Shown here: positions 25,066 through 33,867 of the stretch, one piece after another
How positions within the stretch are numbered: the first letter of the stretch is position 1
How the letters are laid out: every line of letters begins with the position of its first letter
DNA from: Streptomyces sp. NBC_01549
Lineage (GTDB): Bacteria > Actinomycetota > Actinomycetes > Streptomycetales > Streptomycetaceae
Reading direction: 5' to 3'
Assembly (NCBI RefSeq): GCF_026339955.1
Contig: NZ_JAPEPW010000005.1
Coordinates: 62,001 to 126,000 of the forward strand
DNA length: 64,000 nucleotides
Program-made: the position numbers and the translations under genes
Notes under the pieces: generated by a model
Database searches by the model: none
Told to the model about the DNA's origin: nothing
What the model saw: only the letters and a program-made list of their open reading frames with translations

Positions 25066-25503
25066 TCATGCGGCTTTTGGCGAGGCCGTGAGGTTGATGT
25101 AGGAGCTCGGGTCGGCGGGGGTGCCGTCGTGGCACTCCAGGCAGATCCCGAGCGAGACACGCAGGCAGCCGTAGAAGCGGCGGCCGCAGTCGGGGCAGGT
25201 CTGGCGGGCGGCCATGGCCTTGTCGAGCGCGTGCTCCTTGGCGAGGGTCATCGGCCGGACTGGCTTCGCCTGGGCGTTCTCGTACAGGTAGCCGTTCTTC
25301 GGGCCGAGGGTCTCCACCTCGGCCACCACCTCCTGGCCGCCGGGCCGCAGTCCCATGTCCCTCAGCTGCCGCTTGGTGGCAAGGCCTTCGGGGGCCTGGT
25401 TGCGCTTGTAGACGGGGATGGTGGTCTGCGGCTTGGTGGGGGCGTACGGGTCGACGTCGACCAGGTCGTCGTTCGTGTGCGGGTCGAAGTCGTCTGCACG
25501 CAC
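25066..25503 (-). CDS. RRQRL-motif zinc-binding protein
   Basis: 145 residues from GTG 25503 (GGAGG upstream). It carries the defining KRQLRDMGLRPGGQ motif of the actinomycete RRQRL-motif family, then a treble-clef-like TCPDCGRRFYG...GICLECHDG with two CxxC pairs. The family is frequent on Streptomyces integrative elements and plasmids; its role is not known. It is divergent from the HTH gene at 25638. Confidence 0.8.
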   Translation of the reverse strand: MRADDFDPHTNDDLVDVDPYAPTKPQTTIPVYKRNQAPEGLATKRQLRDMGLRPGGQEVVAEVETLGPKNGYLYENAQAKPVRPMTLAKEHALDKAMAARQTCPDCGRRFYGCLRVSLGICLECHDGTPADPSSYINLTASPKAA

Positions 25504-25574
25504 GGGTGTCCCCCTCCAGCTGAGTTGGTGCTCTCGGGCGGTGCACAACCACCATGCTGTAAACAGGTTTCTTC

Positions 25575-25630
25575 TGTCAATGGGTTGCAGTTCGAAAGGC
25601 GTTGACAGTTCAGGCCAGTGGCTTGATCAT
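25575..25630. promoter_or_regulatory. Divergent promoter region
   Basis: Rightward: TTGACA at 25602-25607, 17-bp spacer, GATCAT at 25625-25630; transcription would begin at about the ATG at 25638, so a leaderless message is possible. Leftward: TTGACA on the minus strand at 25575-25580. A small palindrome AAACAGGTTT at 25561-25570 could be an operator. Confidence 0.5.
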
Positions 25631-25637
25631 CGAAGGC

Positions 25638-25868
25638 ATGACGAACACAGCCCCCAGCCCGCACGTCGGCGTCACGGAGATCGGCGAGATGCTGAACGTG
25701 AGCCGCCAGCGGGCCAACAAACTCGTGGCCAGGGCCGACTTCCCGGCCCCCGTCGCGCAGACCAAAGCCGGCCGCGTCTGGGAACGGGCGGCCGTGGAGA
25801 AGTGGGAGAAGGGGTGGGACCGCACGAACGTCGGCGGCCGGCCACCGCAGAAGGCCCCCCAGGAATAG
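25638..25868 (+). CDS. Small HTH (excisionase / AlpA-MerR-like) protein
   Basis: 76 residues from ATG 25638. HVGVTEIGEMLNVSRQRANK is a winged-helix recognition unit like those in excisionases and AlpA, followed by DFPAPVAQTKAGRVWERA and VEKWEKGW, the usual continuation. It probably binds DNA and controls itself or the divergent genes. No integrase is seen nearby, so a true excisionase role is uncertain. Confidence 0.8.
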   Translation: MTNTAPSPHVGVTEIGEMLNVSRQRANKLVARADFPAPVAQTKAGRVWERAAVEKWEKGWDRTNVGGRPPQKAPQE

Positions 25869-26379
25869 CAACAGGCCCCGTGGCTTCCCGAGGAGAAGCA
25901 GGGCGTACGCGTAGGCGGCTGTGCCGCACAGACTGTGGCTCCGTGCCGCGCACTTTCGCCTCCAGCGCGACGGCGCCCTGCGCCGGTCCATACGCCGTCA
26001 CCGCCCCCAGCCATCGGGCAACGGCCTCGCGTTCAGATGTCCTTTCAGCAGGAGGCATTCCAAACTCCCAGGTCAGAAGTGATGTCGCTTGACCTGAGAA
26101 AACCCGGCGGCCCCGACCCGACCACCGACCATGAGGGCCCGACCAGCATCACGATGAGGACACAAGGGCCGTGGTCGGGTTCGTGGTCGGCCCAACCACG
26201 CCTGCACGCGTTCCCGTCGGGCCTGGGCCAGTTGGACAGGATGTGGGGAAGGTGCCCGCAGCGAGGGCCGGTCCTGCTCGTCTCGCTGGTGTTCAACGCC
26301 GGGTCCCCGTCGCTTCGTCTCTGGCCGTTCTCCGCCCGGTCCACGCGCGGGGCGCGGGCCGGACAGGCAGCGGTCAGGG
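25869..26379. other. Gene-free stretch, contains octamer cluster B
   Basis: No convincing gene in 511 bp. Its only clear structure is the GTGGTCGG cluster at 26118-26199. Confidence 0.5.
26118..26199. repeat. GTGGTCGG octamer cluster B
   Basis: Inverted copies CCGACCAC (26118-26125) and CCGACCAT (26125-26132), then direct copies at 26171-26178 and 26183-26190 with a 12-bp period, ending in the near-palindrome GTGGTCGGCCCAACCAC. Layout parallels cluster A, including a nearby TCACGAT. Confidence 0.7.
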
Positions 26380-27099
26380 TCAGTTCAGCGACGGCGGCTG
26401 CTGTGTCGGGTTCGGGTCGTACGGCTTGTACGGGGAGAGCTGAGGCGGCAGGTGGATCTCGGCGTGAACCTCGGGGGCCGGGACGTCGACGTTGACGTCG
26501 ACGAACACAGGCCGGGTGAAGCTGATGCCGCGTAGGGCGAGGACGGACAGGGCCGTCCAGGCGAGCAAAGCGATGCCGGCGGCGACCTGGCGGCCCGGCT
26601 CGGGGGTGCCGATCCACACCATGGTCACGGTGGCCGCGCCCCATGCGGTCCAGGTGAGGCGGGCCGGGGTGATGCGGAGGTAGCCGAGGAGGAACGCGAC
26701 CACGCCGACGACCTGCCAGGTGCTGTACGCGGTGGCGGCGGTGATGGGCAGCGCCCGGGTGTGCGTCGTGAGGTAGGCGCGGATCGGCTGGTCGATGGTG
26801 GCGAGCAAGCCGGTGTGGTCGCCGCCCGTCGGGGTGGACCAGGGGAGGGCGCGCGCCGCGTCGATCACAGTGGTCCCGAAGCCGTACAGCAGGACGCATC
26901 CGGCGATGACGATGACGGTCTTGATCCATCCGGCCGTGAGCCGCCAGCCGTAGGTGGGCGCCATCCGAATGTCGTGGAGACGGCGGCCGAGCCAGCCGTG
27001 TTCGCCGCCGAACCGTTTCCACCAGGTGTAGGCCCGGGCCTGGGCGGTGGGCTCCTGCTCGCGGTCGGCGTGGGTGTCGGGGAATGGGGTGACGGTCAT
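26380..27099 (-). CDS. Polytopic membrane protein, transfer-region type
   Basis: 239 residues. Four or five hydrophobic helices are visible: TVIVIAGCVLLYGFG, WQVVGVVAFLLGYL, WTAWGAATVTMVWI and VAAGIALLAWTALSVLALR, plus a Pro-rich acidic tail. The cytoplasmic N-terminus is charged. Such proteins accompany TraB-like pumps in Streptomyces plasmids and are often spread (Spd) functions, but no specific family is recognised. Confidence 0.6.
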   Translation of the reverse strand: MTVTPFPDTHADREQEPTAQARAYTWWKRFGGEHGWLGRRLHDIRMAPTYGWRLTAGWIKTVIVIAGCVLLYGFGTTVIDAARALPWSTPTGGDHTGLLATIDQPIRAYLTTHTRALPITAATAYSTWQVVGVVAFLLGYLRITPARLTWTAWGAATVTMVWIGTPEPGRQVAAGIALLAWTALSVLALRGISFTRPVFVDVNVDVPAPEVHAEIHLPPQLSPYKPYDPNPTQQPPSLN

Positions 27100-27223
27100 A
27101 TCGTGTCGCCTCTCGGGTCTGCGGGACGGGCTCGGGTGTTTGCTGGAGGCCGGCCGGCCTGTCCGGTCCCCGGGGCCGCCGCACGGGGCGGGGCGCCGCC
27201 GGAGACCGGGCGAGTGGGCCGGA

Positions 27224-27775
27224 TCAGGCGGTCTTCGGGTCGCCGTCGGCCTCCAGCGCCTCCAGGGCGGGGAGGGTCGGTACGGCGTTCAGGGGCCAGC
27301 AGGGGCCGGCGCACTGGGTGCGGTCGGGCAGCTGGTGGGGGTGGAGGATCGGGGCGCCACTGGCAGCGTGCATGCCGCGGTAGCGCCACACGATCCCGGG
27401 GTGGCGGCGGATGTCACCGGCGGGCACGTAGTCCGCGTCCAGGTCGAAGGTGCGGCCGCTGACCGGGTCACTCCACTTGCTGAGCCCTTCCGTGACCTGA
27501 CTGATCAGGCCGCTTCCGGGGTCGGTGTAGCGGGTGACGAGGGCGTCCAGCTGCGCGCGGATCCGTTTGGCGTTGGCGATGATCCAGTCACCCACCAGGT
27601 GCTCCTGGCCGCGGGGCGCATAGTACGCGGTGCTGTCGTGAGGGTCGGCTTCGAGCGCCTGGTCCAGGTGGGCCATGGCCGCGACCATCTCGGTGACGAC
27701 GGGGGCTTCGACGCGGACGACCCTGGCGGCGTGCTGGCAGTACCGGATCTCGGCGGGGGCGGGGACGGTGGTCAA
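27224..27775 (-). CDS. Hypothetical helical protein
   Basis: 183 residues from TTG 27775, chosen for the AAGGAG upstream. A long helical region (VVTEMVAAMAHLDQALEAD, WIIANAKRIRAQLDALVTRY) precedes KWSDPVSGRTFDLDADYVPA and a His/Cys-containing tail. Leftward series, upstream of the membrane protein. Function unknown. Confidence 0.6.
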   Translation of the reverse strand: MTTVPAPAEIRYCQHAARVVRVEAPVVTEMVAAMAHLDQALEADPHDSTAYYAPRGQEHLVGDWIIANAKRIRAQLDALVTRYTDPGSGLISQVTEGLSKWSDPVSGRTFDLDADYVPAGDIRRHPGIVWRYRGMHAASGAPILHPHQLPDRTQCAGPCWPLNAVPTLPALEALEADGDPKTA

Positions 27776-27828
27776 AGAGGACTCCTTACGGGCGGATTGA
27801 GGGGGTGGGACCGGGCGGGTGGTCCGGA

Positions 27829-28041
27829 TCACGGTGTGGACGGGGTGGAGCTGACGGCCGGTGTGGTGTGCGCGGGCGGCGTGTTGGTGGCGGCCGGGGC
27901 GTCGGCGTGCTGGCCGATCAGGAAGCCGATGACGAGTCCGGCGATGGCGAGGACCTTGTGGCGATGGGCCAGCCACCGGCCGGGCTGGGCGGGAGCGGCC
28001 GGCTGCAGGGTGAAAACGGGGCCGGACTGCTGCTTGGGCAT
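27829..28041 (-). CDS. Small single-span membrane protein
   Basis: 70 residues from ATG 28041 (AAGGAG upstream). Pro/Gln-rich start, one membrane helix (VLAIAGLVIGFLIGQ), Pro/Thr-rich end. Typical of Streptomyces transfer regions; function unknown. Confidence 0.6.
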   Translation of the reverse strand: MPKQQSGPVFTLQPAAPAQPGRWLAHRHKVLAIAGLVIGFLIGQHADAPAATNTPPAHTTPAVSSTPSTP

Positions 28042-28175
28042 GAGGAATCGCTCCTTGGCGAGGAAGGAAGTGGGGAAGGGGGTGCGGGCAGGCCGGTCGG
28101 CCTGGCCGGCCCTCGGGAACGCCCGTTTGGGCTGGCCGAGAACCAGGCAGGTCGGCAGGACGAACTCGGCGGCCG

Positions 28176-28781
28176 CTACTGCTTGTTGCGGTTGCGGTCG
28201 CCCCACTGGATGTTCACGTCGCCGCCGCGGCCGACGATCCGATTGCCGCCGGTGTCGATCTGCGGGGCGAAGATGACCGTCTGTCCGCTGTCCGTACCGG
28301 AGCCGGTGTCACCGCCGACGTGGGCGGCGGCCTTGGCGTACAGGGAGCGGACGACGGCCGCAGCGCCGAACAGGATGACGGCGAGGACCAGGGCCACCTT
28401 CCACAGCATGTCGAGCACGTCCACGAGGCCTCCCAGGGCCGGTGCGGCGATACGGAGCGCGATCGCGCCTCCGAGGGCGAGCGCGGTGAGGCTTCCGGCG
28501 ACCATGCCGATCGCCTTGGCCCAGCCCGGCATCGGATCGTGCGGCGGGCCTGCGGGGACCGGGTCCAGGCTGTGTTCCACGGGGCGGCCCCACGCTATGC
28601 GACCGTCGGGGAGCTGCACCTGGATGGCGCCGGGAACGGGCACCTGGTACAGCGTCAGAGCTGGGGCGGCCGCCTGCTGGACGATCGGGTACTGCTGGGG
28701 CGCGGGCTGCCAGATTGCGGTGGGCACGGCGGGGGTGTGGGGGCCGACTTCCTGGTCGACCAGGTACTGCTCGGTGTTCAT
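28176..28781 (-). CDS. Two-span membrane protein
   Basis: 201 residues. A Pro/Gln-rich N-terminus precedes two hydrophobic helices (AIGMVAGSLTALALGGAIAL and MLWKVALVLAVILFGAAAVV), then a polar tail with GGNRIVGRGGDVNIQWGDRN. Located between the small membrane protein and the inserted iscB. Likely a transfer-associated protein by context only. Confidence 0.6.
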   Translation of the reverse strand: MNTEQYLVDQEVGPHTPAVPTAIWQPAPQQYPIVQQAAAPALTLYQVPVPGAIQVQLPDGRIAWGRPVEHSLDPVPAGPPHDPMPGWAKAIGMVAGSLTALALGGAIALRIAAPALGGLVDVLDMLWKVALVLAVILFGAAAVVRSLYAKAAAHVGGDTGSGTDSGQTVIFAPQIDTGGNRIVGRGGDVNIQWGDRNRNKQ

Positions 28782-28811
28782 CGGGAGCTCCTTGCGTGGA
28801 AGCCCGCGCGT

Positions 28812-30394
28812 TCAGGCGGGGGGAGGGTCCCGGTCCAGCGGCGCGGAGCGGGGCAGCGGCGGGCGGGAAGGCTGCTCGCGGCGGGCGGTGTAGGCGTAGC
28901 CATCGGCCCGCTGCAAGAGGGTGAAATAGGTGTGCCGGGCGGTAACCAGGCCGTGTGTGGTGCGGACGGCGAAGCTGCCTGAAGAGCGGACGGCGACGCG
29001 GCCGGTGCGGGTCCCCGCGTACTTGCCTGTTGGGATGGCAACGCGGACGAGGTCGCCGGTGGCGAAGCCGAAGAACTGCTTGTGCCGGGGCAGGCGCAGG
29101 CGAGGGAAGCCGTGCTTGTCGGTGCGGGTGCGGCTGTAACTGCCTCGCCCGGCGCACCCGACGACCAGCACCATGGTGACGGTCTCGGTGATCGTGTCGA
29201 GATGGCCGACTGCGAGCGCGTCGAGGGTGTGAGACTTCGGGAGTGCGCAGCGGGCACGGTTCCATTTCGTCCGGCCGCCGCTGCCCACGTGCGTGGGCAA
29301 GCGTCGGTCGAGGGCACGCCACAGGGCCCATCGGGTGGCGTTCACGGCGGCAGCGTCGCGGAGTGGCGCCTTCGCCGCGGCCTTCACCCGCGCGGCTACA
29401 GCTGGGGTGGCGAACTCCTCCACCGGCAGGTTGCCCTTGGCCTGGTTACACGGGATGCAAGCGATAACGAGGTTGGAGATGCGGTCGGAGCCGCCCTTGG
29501 AGCGGGGGTGGACGTGGTCGATGTTCAGCGGCACCCTGGTCACGCCGCAGTACACACACGCTCGGCCGAACTTGGCGAGCAGGTATTCGCGCGCCTCCGT
29601 ACTGTGCAAGGTGCCACGCTGATACTCGGTGGCTTCCAGGGGGCGGCCGACGGCGATGGCGTGGGTGTCGAACGCTACCCGCTCCACATGCACTGCATGC
29701 ACCGGAGCCCAACGCGACAGCCGGTCCGCCCACGACACGGTGGTCTCAACTCGGTGCCGAAGAGACGGCGCCAGCCAGTTCTCTGAGCGGCTGCGATTGA
29801 GGAAGCGGGGGGCACGGTAGCGCAGGTTCCGCGTGCGGCGCCCTCGCCGGTAGGCGGCCCGCAGTTCCAGCTTCTTGCGGATGGCGGATCCTCGGTCTCG
29901 AGCTGCACTGAGTACCGGCCCCGGCGCTCGCCCGCAACAGCGGTGAACACGGCTATACCGGTGTGCTTGGAGCCGGGGTCGATGCCCAGCTCGACACCGT
30001 TCACCTCCGAAGACGCGGCAATGCGGTCCTTCAAGCGGATGACGAACGGGGTGAGCCGGGCGACGACCGCCCGGCCGGACTTCAGCAGCCTCCTGGCCCT
30101 CGCGGGCGTGGTGGGTTGCAAGGGGCGGCCGTGCTGGTCGAGGACGAACACGGCGGGGGGCCGCTCAAGCGGCTTCGCACCGGCCCCGGAGGGCACGGCG
30201 GTGACGCCCTCGGCGGCAGGTGAACCGTCGAGGATCTCCCCTCGACCATGTTCCGCGCCGGATACCACCAGCTGGTGGTCTTCGAACCCCGTTTCGTCCC
30301 TGATCCCGGGGTTGTCTACTGGCTCGAATTCGAGAGCAAGCTGCTGAGGAAGAACAGCTCGGTCGGTCTTCTGTCCTACGCGGAACGTAGCCAA
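28812..30394 (-). pseudogene. iscB: IscB RNA-guided HNH/RuvC nuclease, single-base frameshift
   Basis: Starts at TTG 30394 with GGAGG upstream. Domains in order: a PLMP-type N-terminus (VFVLDQHGRPLQPTTPARAR), RuvC-I (ELGIDPGSKHTGIAVF), an Arg-rich bridge helix (AAYRRGRRTRNLRYRAPRFL), RuvC-II (HVERVAFDTH), HNH (CVYCG...NIDHVHPRSKGG...CIPCNQAKGN), RuvC-III (SHTLDALAVGH), and a C-terminal TAM-interaction-like beta domain. The active-site Asp, Glu and His residues are all present. The frame breaks at about 29898-29903: QLE must join HRGSAIRKKLELR, and one missing C accounts for it. IscB uses an omega RNA to cut DNA and is the ancestor of Cas9. No TnpA-type transposase is nearby. Confidence 0.85.
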
Positions 30395-30520
30395 CTTGGG
30401 TCACCTCCAATGCAGTTGGCTCGGTCTGGTAACACACGGGCCCTCAGCCGCACAGGCTGAAGACTCCGCCCCTCTCAGGCGGGGATCCGGTTACCGGGCG
30501 CTCCAGGGGAGCCGGGTATG
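30395..30520 (-). ncRNA. Omega RNA / HEARO-type RNA of iscB
   Basis: Directly upstream of iscB on the same strand, where IscB omega RNAs are encoded. Read leftward it contains CCCCGCC-TGAGA-GGGGCGG, CAGCC-TGTGC-GGCTG and a conserved-looking GTGTGTTACCAGACCG before the iscB ribosome site. No ORF fits the region. The right end is approximate; the guide would lie at the 5' end, near 30500-30577. Confidence 0.65.
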
Positions 30521-30577
30521 GCCGAGGCCCGCGCCTCGGAGAGAGGGCCGGCCTCGGTGACAGCGGGCGGGTGGTGG

Positions 30578-30865
30578 CTACCACTCGCCGCGGTTTGCGG
30601 CGTCGTTGAGCTCCGCGAGCGTGGCGTACTGGCGGTGCAGCCGGGAGCGGAGCTGGACGCGGATGCCGACGGCGCGGCCGCTGGTCGCGAGTTCGGTCAG
30701 CAGGTCGCGGTCGGCCGGGTCGGTGAGGAGGTCGGCGGCATCGTCCAGGACGACGGTGACCGGCCCGGCCGGGGCGGGCTCGCTACCGAGGTGGGCGGCC
30801 CGTTGGCGGACCAGGTCGGTGGCCGCGGTCAGGATCGTCACCGGGGTGAGGTCGGTGCTGGACAT
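30578..30865 (-). CDS. Small FtsK Walker-B-like fragment protein
   Basis: 95 residues. VTVVLDDAADLLTDPADRDL followed by LLTELATSGRAVGIRVQLRS resembles the Walker B and following helix of FtsK/TraB ATPases (hhhhDExxxLL...LARxGRAxGIxVxLATQ). It has no Walker A. It directly follows the FtsK-like gene. It could be a decayed copy, or a small regulator that mimics the pump. Confidence 0.55.
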   Translation of the reverse strand: MSSTDLTPVTILTAATDLVRQRAAHLGSEPAPAGPVTVVLDDAADLLTDPADRDLLTELATSGRAVGIRVQLRSRLHRQYATLAELNDAANRGEW

Positions 30866-30889
30866 GAGCTATCTCCTTCGCGAGAGGGG

Positions 30890-32965
30890 TCAGGCGGCGG
30901 CCATGTAGTCGGCGTGGTCGGTGTGGACCCAGGCGCCGTGACCGAGGTTGGTGACGGGCACCTTCGGGTCGTCCTTCATTCGGTTCAGCGCGGTGCGCAC
31001 CCGGGGGCCGGGCACGCCCAGCGACTTGGAGATGATCGCCGGGGCTGCGGGCTTGCCGTGCTTGTGGAGGAAGGCGACGATCTGCCGGGTGGTGTCGGAC
31101 ATCGTCGGGCCGTCGGGCTCCACGGCGTCCGGCACCTTCTCCATGGCCACGGCGGGCACCGGCGTCCTGGCGGGCTTCTTCGCCGGGGACGGAGCCGTGC
31201 CGGTGAACCGCTCGGGGTCGTAGGTGTACTGCTGGCCGGCGTTGCGCAGGGCGAGCATCAGGGCGTGCTCCTCGAGGATGTGCCGGATGATCGGCAGGGC
31301 GTCGATGCTGGCCTGCTCGATGCCGGTGGTCTCGCCCTCGTGGGCCAGGCCGAAGGGGTCCTCGACGTACGGGGCGCGCCACATCGCGGCCCTGTTGTCG
31401 GGTCCGGCGAGGTAGCCGAGGCCGCCGGTGCCGGTGCCGTCGTTGAACTCCTTCGGGATGGCGCCCGGGTCGACGCCGGCCAGCGCGGTGCCAGCGGCCC
31501 GCTTGCCGGTCGCGGACGAACCGGAGCGCAGGACGGCGTTGTTGCCGCCTTGCAGCAGGTCGCGGATCAGGGTTTCGCCGCCCAGCTCGCTCGCGTTGGG
31601 CGACTGGTTGGCGAGGCGGAACTTGATGCCGACCTTCCGGGCTTCCTTCGCGAGATCCCCGATGATCTTTACGGCTTCCTCGCCGAACTCGGGGTCGTTG
31701 AGCAGGTCGTGCGCCTCGTCGAGGGTGATGGAGACCAGCGGGTCGGGGTCGCCGGGCACGAAGAAGGCGCGGCCGACGCGGGTTCGGCCCTGCTCGTCGA
31801 CCCACTTCATGCGGTTGTAGCGCTGGCCGCGCTCCTTCATCAGAGCGTGGACGGCGCGCAGGACGACGATGCCGAACGCGTTGCCGGGGGCGAACACGCA
31901 GACGCCGTCGGGCCAGTCCGGCAGCGAGAGACCGGCCTGCGGGTCGATGACGATCGAGCACACCAGCGGGCTGCGCCGTTCGATGCCGAGCAGTCCGTCG
32001 AGCAGGCGGGACTTGCCGGAGCCGGTGGTGCCGGTGACGAAGGAGTGCACGGCGCCGGAGCCTGGCAGGAAGAACCGGTAGTGGGCTTCTTCACCGTCGT
32101 AGTAGATGCCGATCGGGGCGAGTCCGGTCTCCGGGTCCAGGACGTGCTGGGGGCCGAAGAGGGTGCCCTTCTTCAGCGGGTTCTCGGTGAACACGCTGAT
32201 GCGGCCGCGGCGGGGGCCGAGCGGCTCCATCGCGATCAGGTCGAGGTCGTCGATGTCGAGGGCCGAGGCGGTCTCTACCAGCCGCATCTCGAACTTCTTG
32301 CCGCGTGGCACGAGGACCTCGGCCGACCAGCCGCCCTTGGGCAGGCCGATCGGCGAGACGAGCTTGCTCTTGGGGTACGGGCCGTCGGGAACGGCGGCGT
32401 AGTCCATCCAGTCCAGCATTTGCTGGGTGAGTTTGGGGCTCTTCGCCGTCGGGGGGCGGCCCCAGCGGCGCCAAGTCCAGGCGCCGTAGCCGAGCGACCA
32501 CGCGAGGGAGACGCCCCACCAGGGGTTGTCGCCCCACTCGGGTCCGCCCACGCTCGCCATGGTGGTGAGCAGGCCGAAGCCGGTGACCGGCATGGACAGG
32601 CCGATGTAGCGGTCGGTGTCGGAGGGCAGGATGCGGGCGGGCCGCCACACGCCCTTCCACTTGATGAGGCCGGGCACCCAGCCCCAGGCGCCGGCGGCCG
32701 CGGCCCCGGCAAATCCGAGGGTGAGGGCGGTCTTCCAGCCATCAGGGGTGGCGGACAGCACTTCGCCGGCCGGGCCCATGTTGGCGGCCATGGAGGCGAG
32801 GGTGAGGCGGCCGCGGTTGTCGATCGCCCACTCCTGCAAGGTGCGGGACTTCTTCTTTCCGAGTGCCGCCTTGGCAACGTTCGGGTCGGTCTGCGCGGCG
32901 ACGAAGGTGGCGAGGTCGACCGCACCTTTCAGATACTCGCGGCTGGGGTTCTTCGGGGCGCGCAC
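30890..32965 (-). CDS. FtsK/SpoIIIE-family DNA translocase, TraB-like conjugation pump
   Basis: 691 residues from GTG 32965, chosen for the AAGGGAT site; the frame is open to 33079. The N-terminal third has about three membrane segments (ALTLGFAGAAAAGAWGW, VTGFGLLTTMASVG, SLAWSLGYGAWTW). The motor domain has Walker A VTGTTGSGKSRLLDGL and Walker B LVSITLDEAHDLL. The last 70 residues form a winged helix (QIVAFLHKHGKPAAPAIISK). This is the architecture of Streptomyces TraB-type proteins, which move double-stranded plasmid DNA between cells after reading 8-bp repeats with the winged helix. The GTGGTCGG clusters may be its sites (inference). Confidence 0.85.
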   Translation of the reverse strand: MRAPKNPSREYLKGAVDLATFVAAQTDPNVAKAALGKKKSRTLQEWAIDNRGRLTLASMAANMGPAGEVLSATPDGWKTALTLGFAGAAAAGAWGWVPGLIKWKGVWRPARILPSDTDRYIGLSMPVTGFGLLTTMASVGGPEWGDNPWWGVSLAWSLGYGAWTWRRWGRPPTAKSPKLTQQMLDWMDYAAVPDGPYPKSKLVSPIGLPKGGWSAEVLVPRGKKFEMRLVETASALDIDDLDLIAMEPLGPRRGRISVFTENPLKKGTLFGPQHVLDPETGLAPIGIYYDGEEAHYRFFLPGSGAVHSFVTGTTGSGKSRLLDGLLGIERRSPLVCSIVIDPQAGLSLPDWPDGVCVFAPGNAFGIVVLRAVHALMKERGQRYNRMKWVDEQGRTRVGRAFFVPGDPDPLVSITLDEAHDLLNDPEFGEEAVKIIGDLAKEARKVGIKFRLANQSPNASELGGETLIRDLLQGGNNAVLRSGSSATGKRAAGTALAGVDPGAIPKEFNDGTGTGGLGYLAGPDNRAAMWRAPYVEDPFGLAHEGETTGIEQASIDALPIIRHILEEHALMLALRNAGQQYTYDPERFTGTAPSPAKKPARTPVPAVAMEKVPDAVEPDGPTMSDTTRQIVAFLHKHGKPAAPAIISKSLGVPGPRVRTALNRMKDDPKVPVTNLGHGAWVHTDHADYMAAA

Positions 32966-33141
32966 GGCGGGGATCCCTTCATGCTCGGGGCGTGGGAGGA
33001 CGGGGTCGGGGGCCCAGTGCTCCCCACCGCCTCCGAACCGCGCCGGCAAAGGCGCGGGTCGGGGGCGTCTGGGCAACACAGGGGCCGGGCCCGCCAGATT
33101 GGCGGGCCCGGAAGGCCTGGTGTGGTGCGGCTCGTCGGCGC

Positions 33142-33867
33142 CTATTCGGCGTCGTAGAAGGTGTTCTGCGCCATCGGGACGTCGGCGTCGTCGACGGCGT
33201 CCTGGATGCGGCCGTGGTTGCGGTGCGCGGTTCGCGCGGCGGTCTCGGCCTGGGTGACGGACTTGTCGGTCGCGTTCTTGTACACGTCGGCGGCCTTCTT
33301 CGACCCGTCGATCAGGTCACCGAGCATGTTCACGTTGCCGATGGTGTAGGTGTCGAGCTTGAGCGCCTTCAGCTCCTCGCCGATGCCGCGCATCCGCTCG
33401 GCCATCTCTGCGGACCAGTTGGCGAGGTTGTCGACGTCCTCCTGGCGGGACTCCACCTCCGCGCGGATGGTGTTCAGAGCGTTGAGCAGGGCGCGGTGGT
33501 TGACGACGTCCGGGATTTTCGTGATCGCCATAGGGCGAGTTCCTTCCTGTTCGGGGCTGGAGTCGGAGACGACCTCGTCAATGACGCCGCTGAAGTCCTC
33601 TCCGGCGTCGATGTCGTCATCCGGTTCGATCAGCCCGTAGCCGGGGGCGTCGGGGGGGCCGAGAGTGACGATGTCGCTGTCCTCCCAGCGGCCGCGGTCG
33701 CTCTCGCGCTCGTAGTCCGCGTCGAACCACGGCAGTTGGTCGCCGGGGTGGCGGGGGTCGTAGATGACGGTCGTACCGATCCGCGTGTAGTGGACGTTGA
33801 CCTGGCGAGAGACGCCGTCTTCCTCCCATGTCCACACGTACGGTTCGACCCGCCGTGGCTCGGTCAC
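33142..33867 (-). CDS. Coiled-coil protein of transfer region, paralogue of 33864-35279 C-domain
   Basis: 241 residues from GTG 33867, overlapping the upstream stop (GTGA). The N-terminal 110 residues are acidic. The second half, beginning MAITKIPDVVNHRALLNALN, is a helical domain that parallels the end of the upstream gene: both finish with a HG-I-AV motif (RNHGRIQDAVDDA versus KSHGGIAEAVQSS) and a Tyr-Asp end. An internal ATG at 33531 with its own GGAAGG could also start a shorter protein. Probably works with the pump; mechanism unknown. Confidence 0.65.
   Translation of the reverse strand: MTEPRRVEPYVWTWEEDGVSRQVNVHYTRIGTTVIYDPRHPGDQLPWFDADYERESDRGRWEDSDIVTLGPPDAPGYGLIEPDDDIDAGEDFSGVIDEVVSDSSPEQEGTRPMAITKIPDVVNHRALLNALNTIRAEVESRQEDVDNLANWSAEMAERMRGIGEELKALKLDTYTIGNVNMLGDLIDGSKKAADVYKNATDKSVTQAETAARTAHRNHGRIQDAVDDADVPMAQNTFYDAE

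Noticed and set aside
30890..33079. Start of the TraB-like gene at 33079
   Set aside because: The first 38 codons are Pro/Arg-rich without a ribosome site; GTG 32965 has one.
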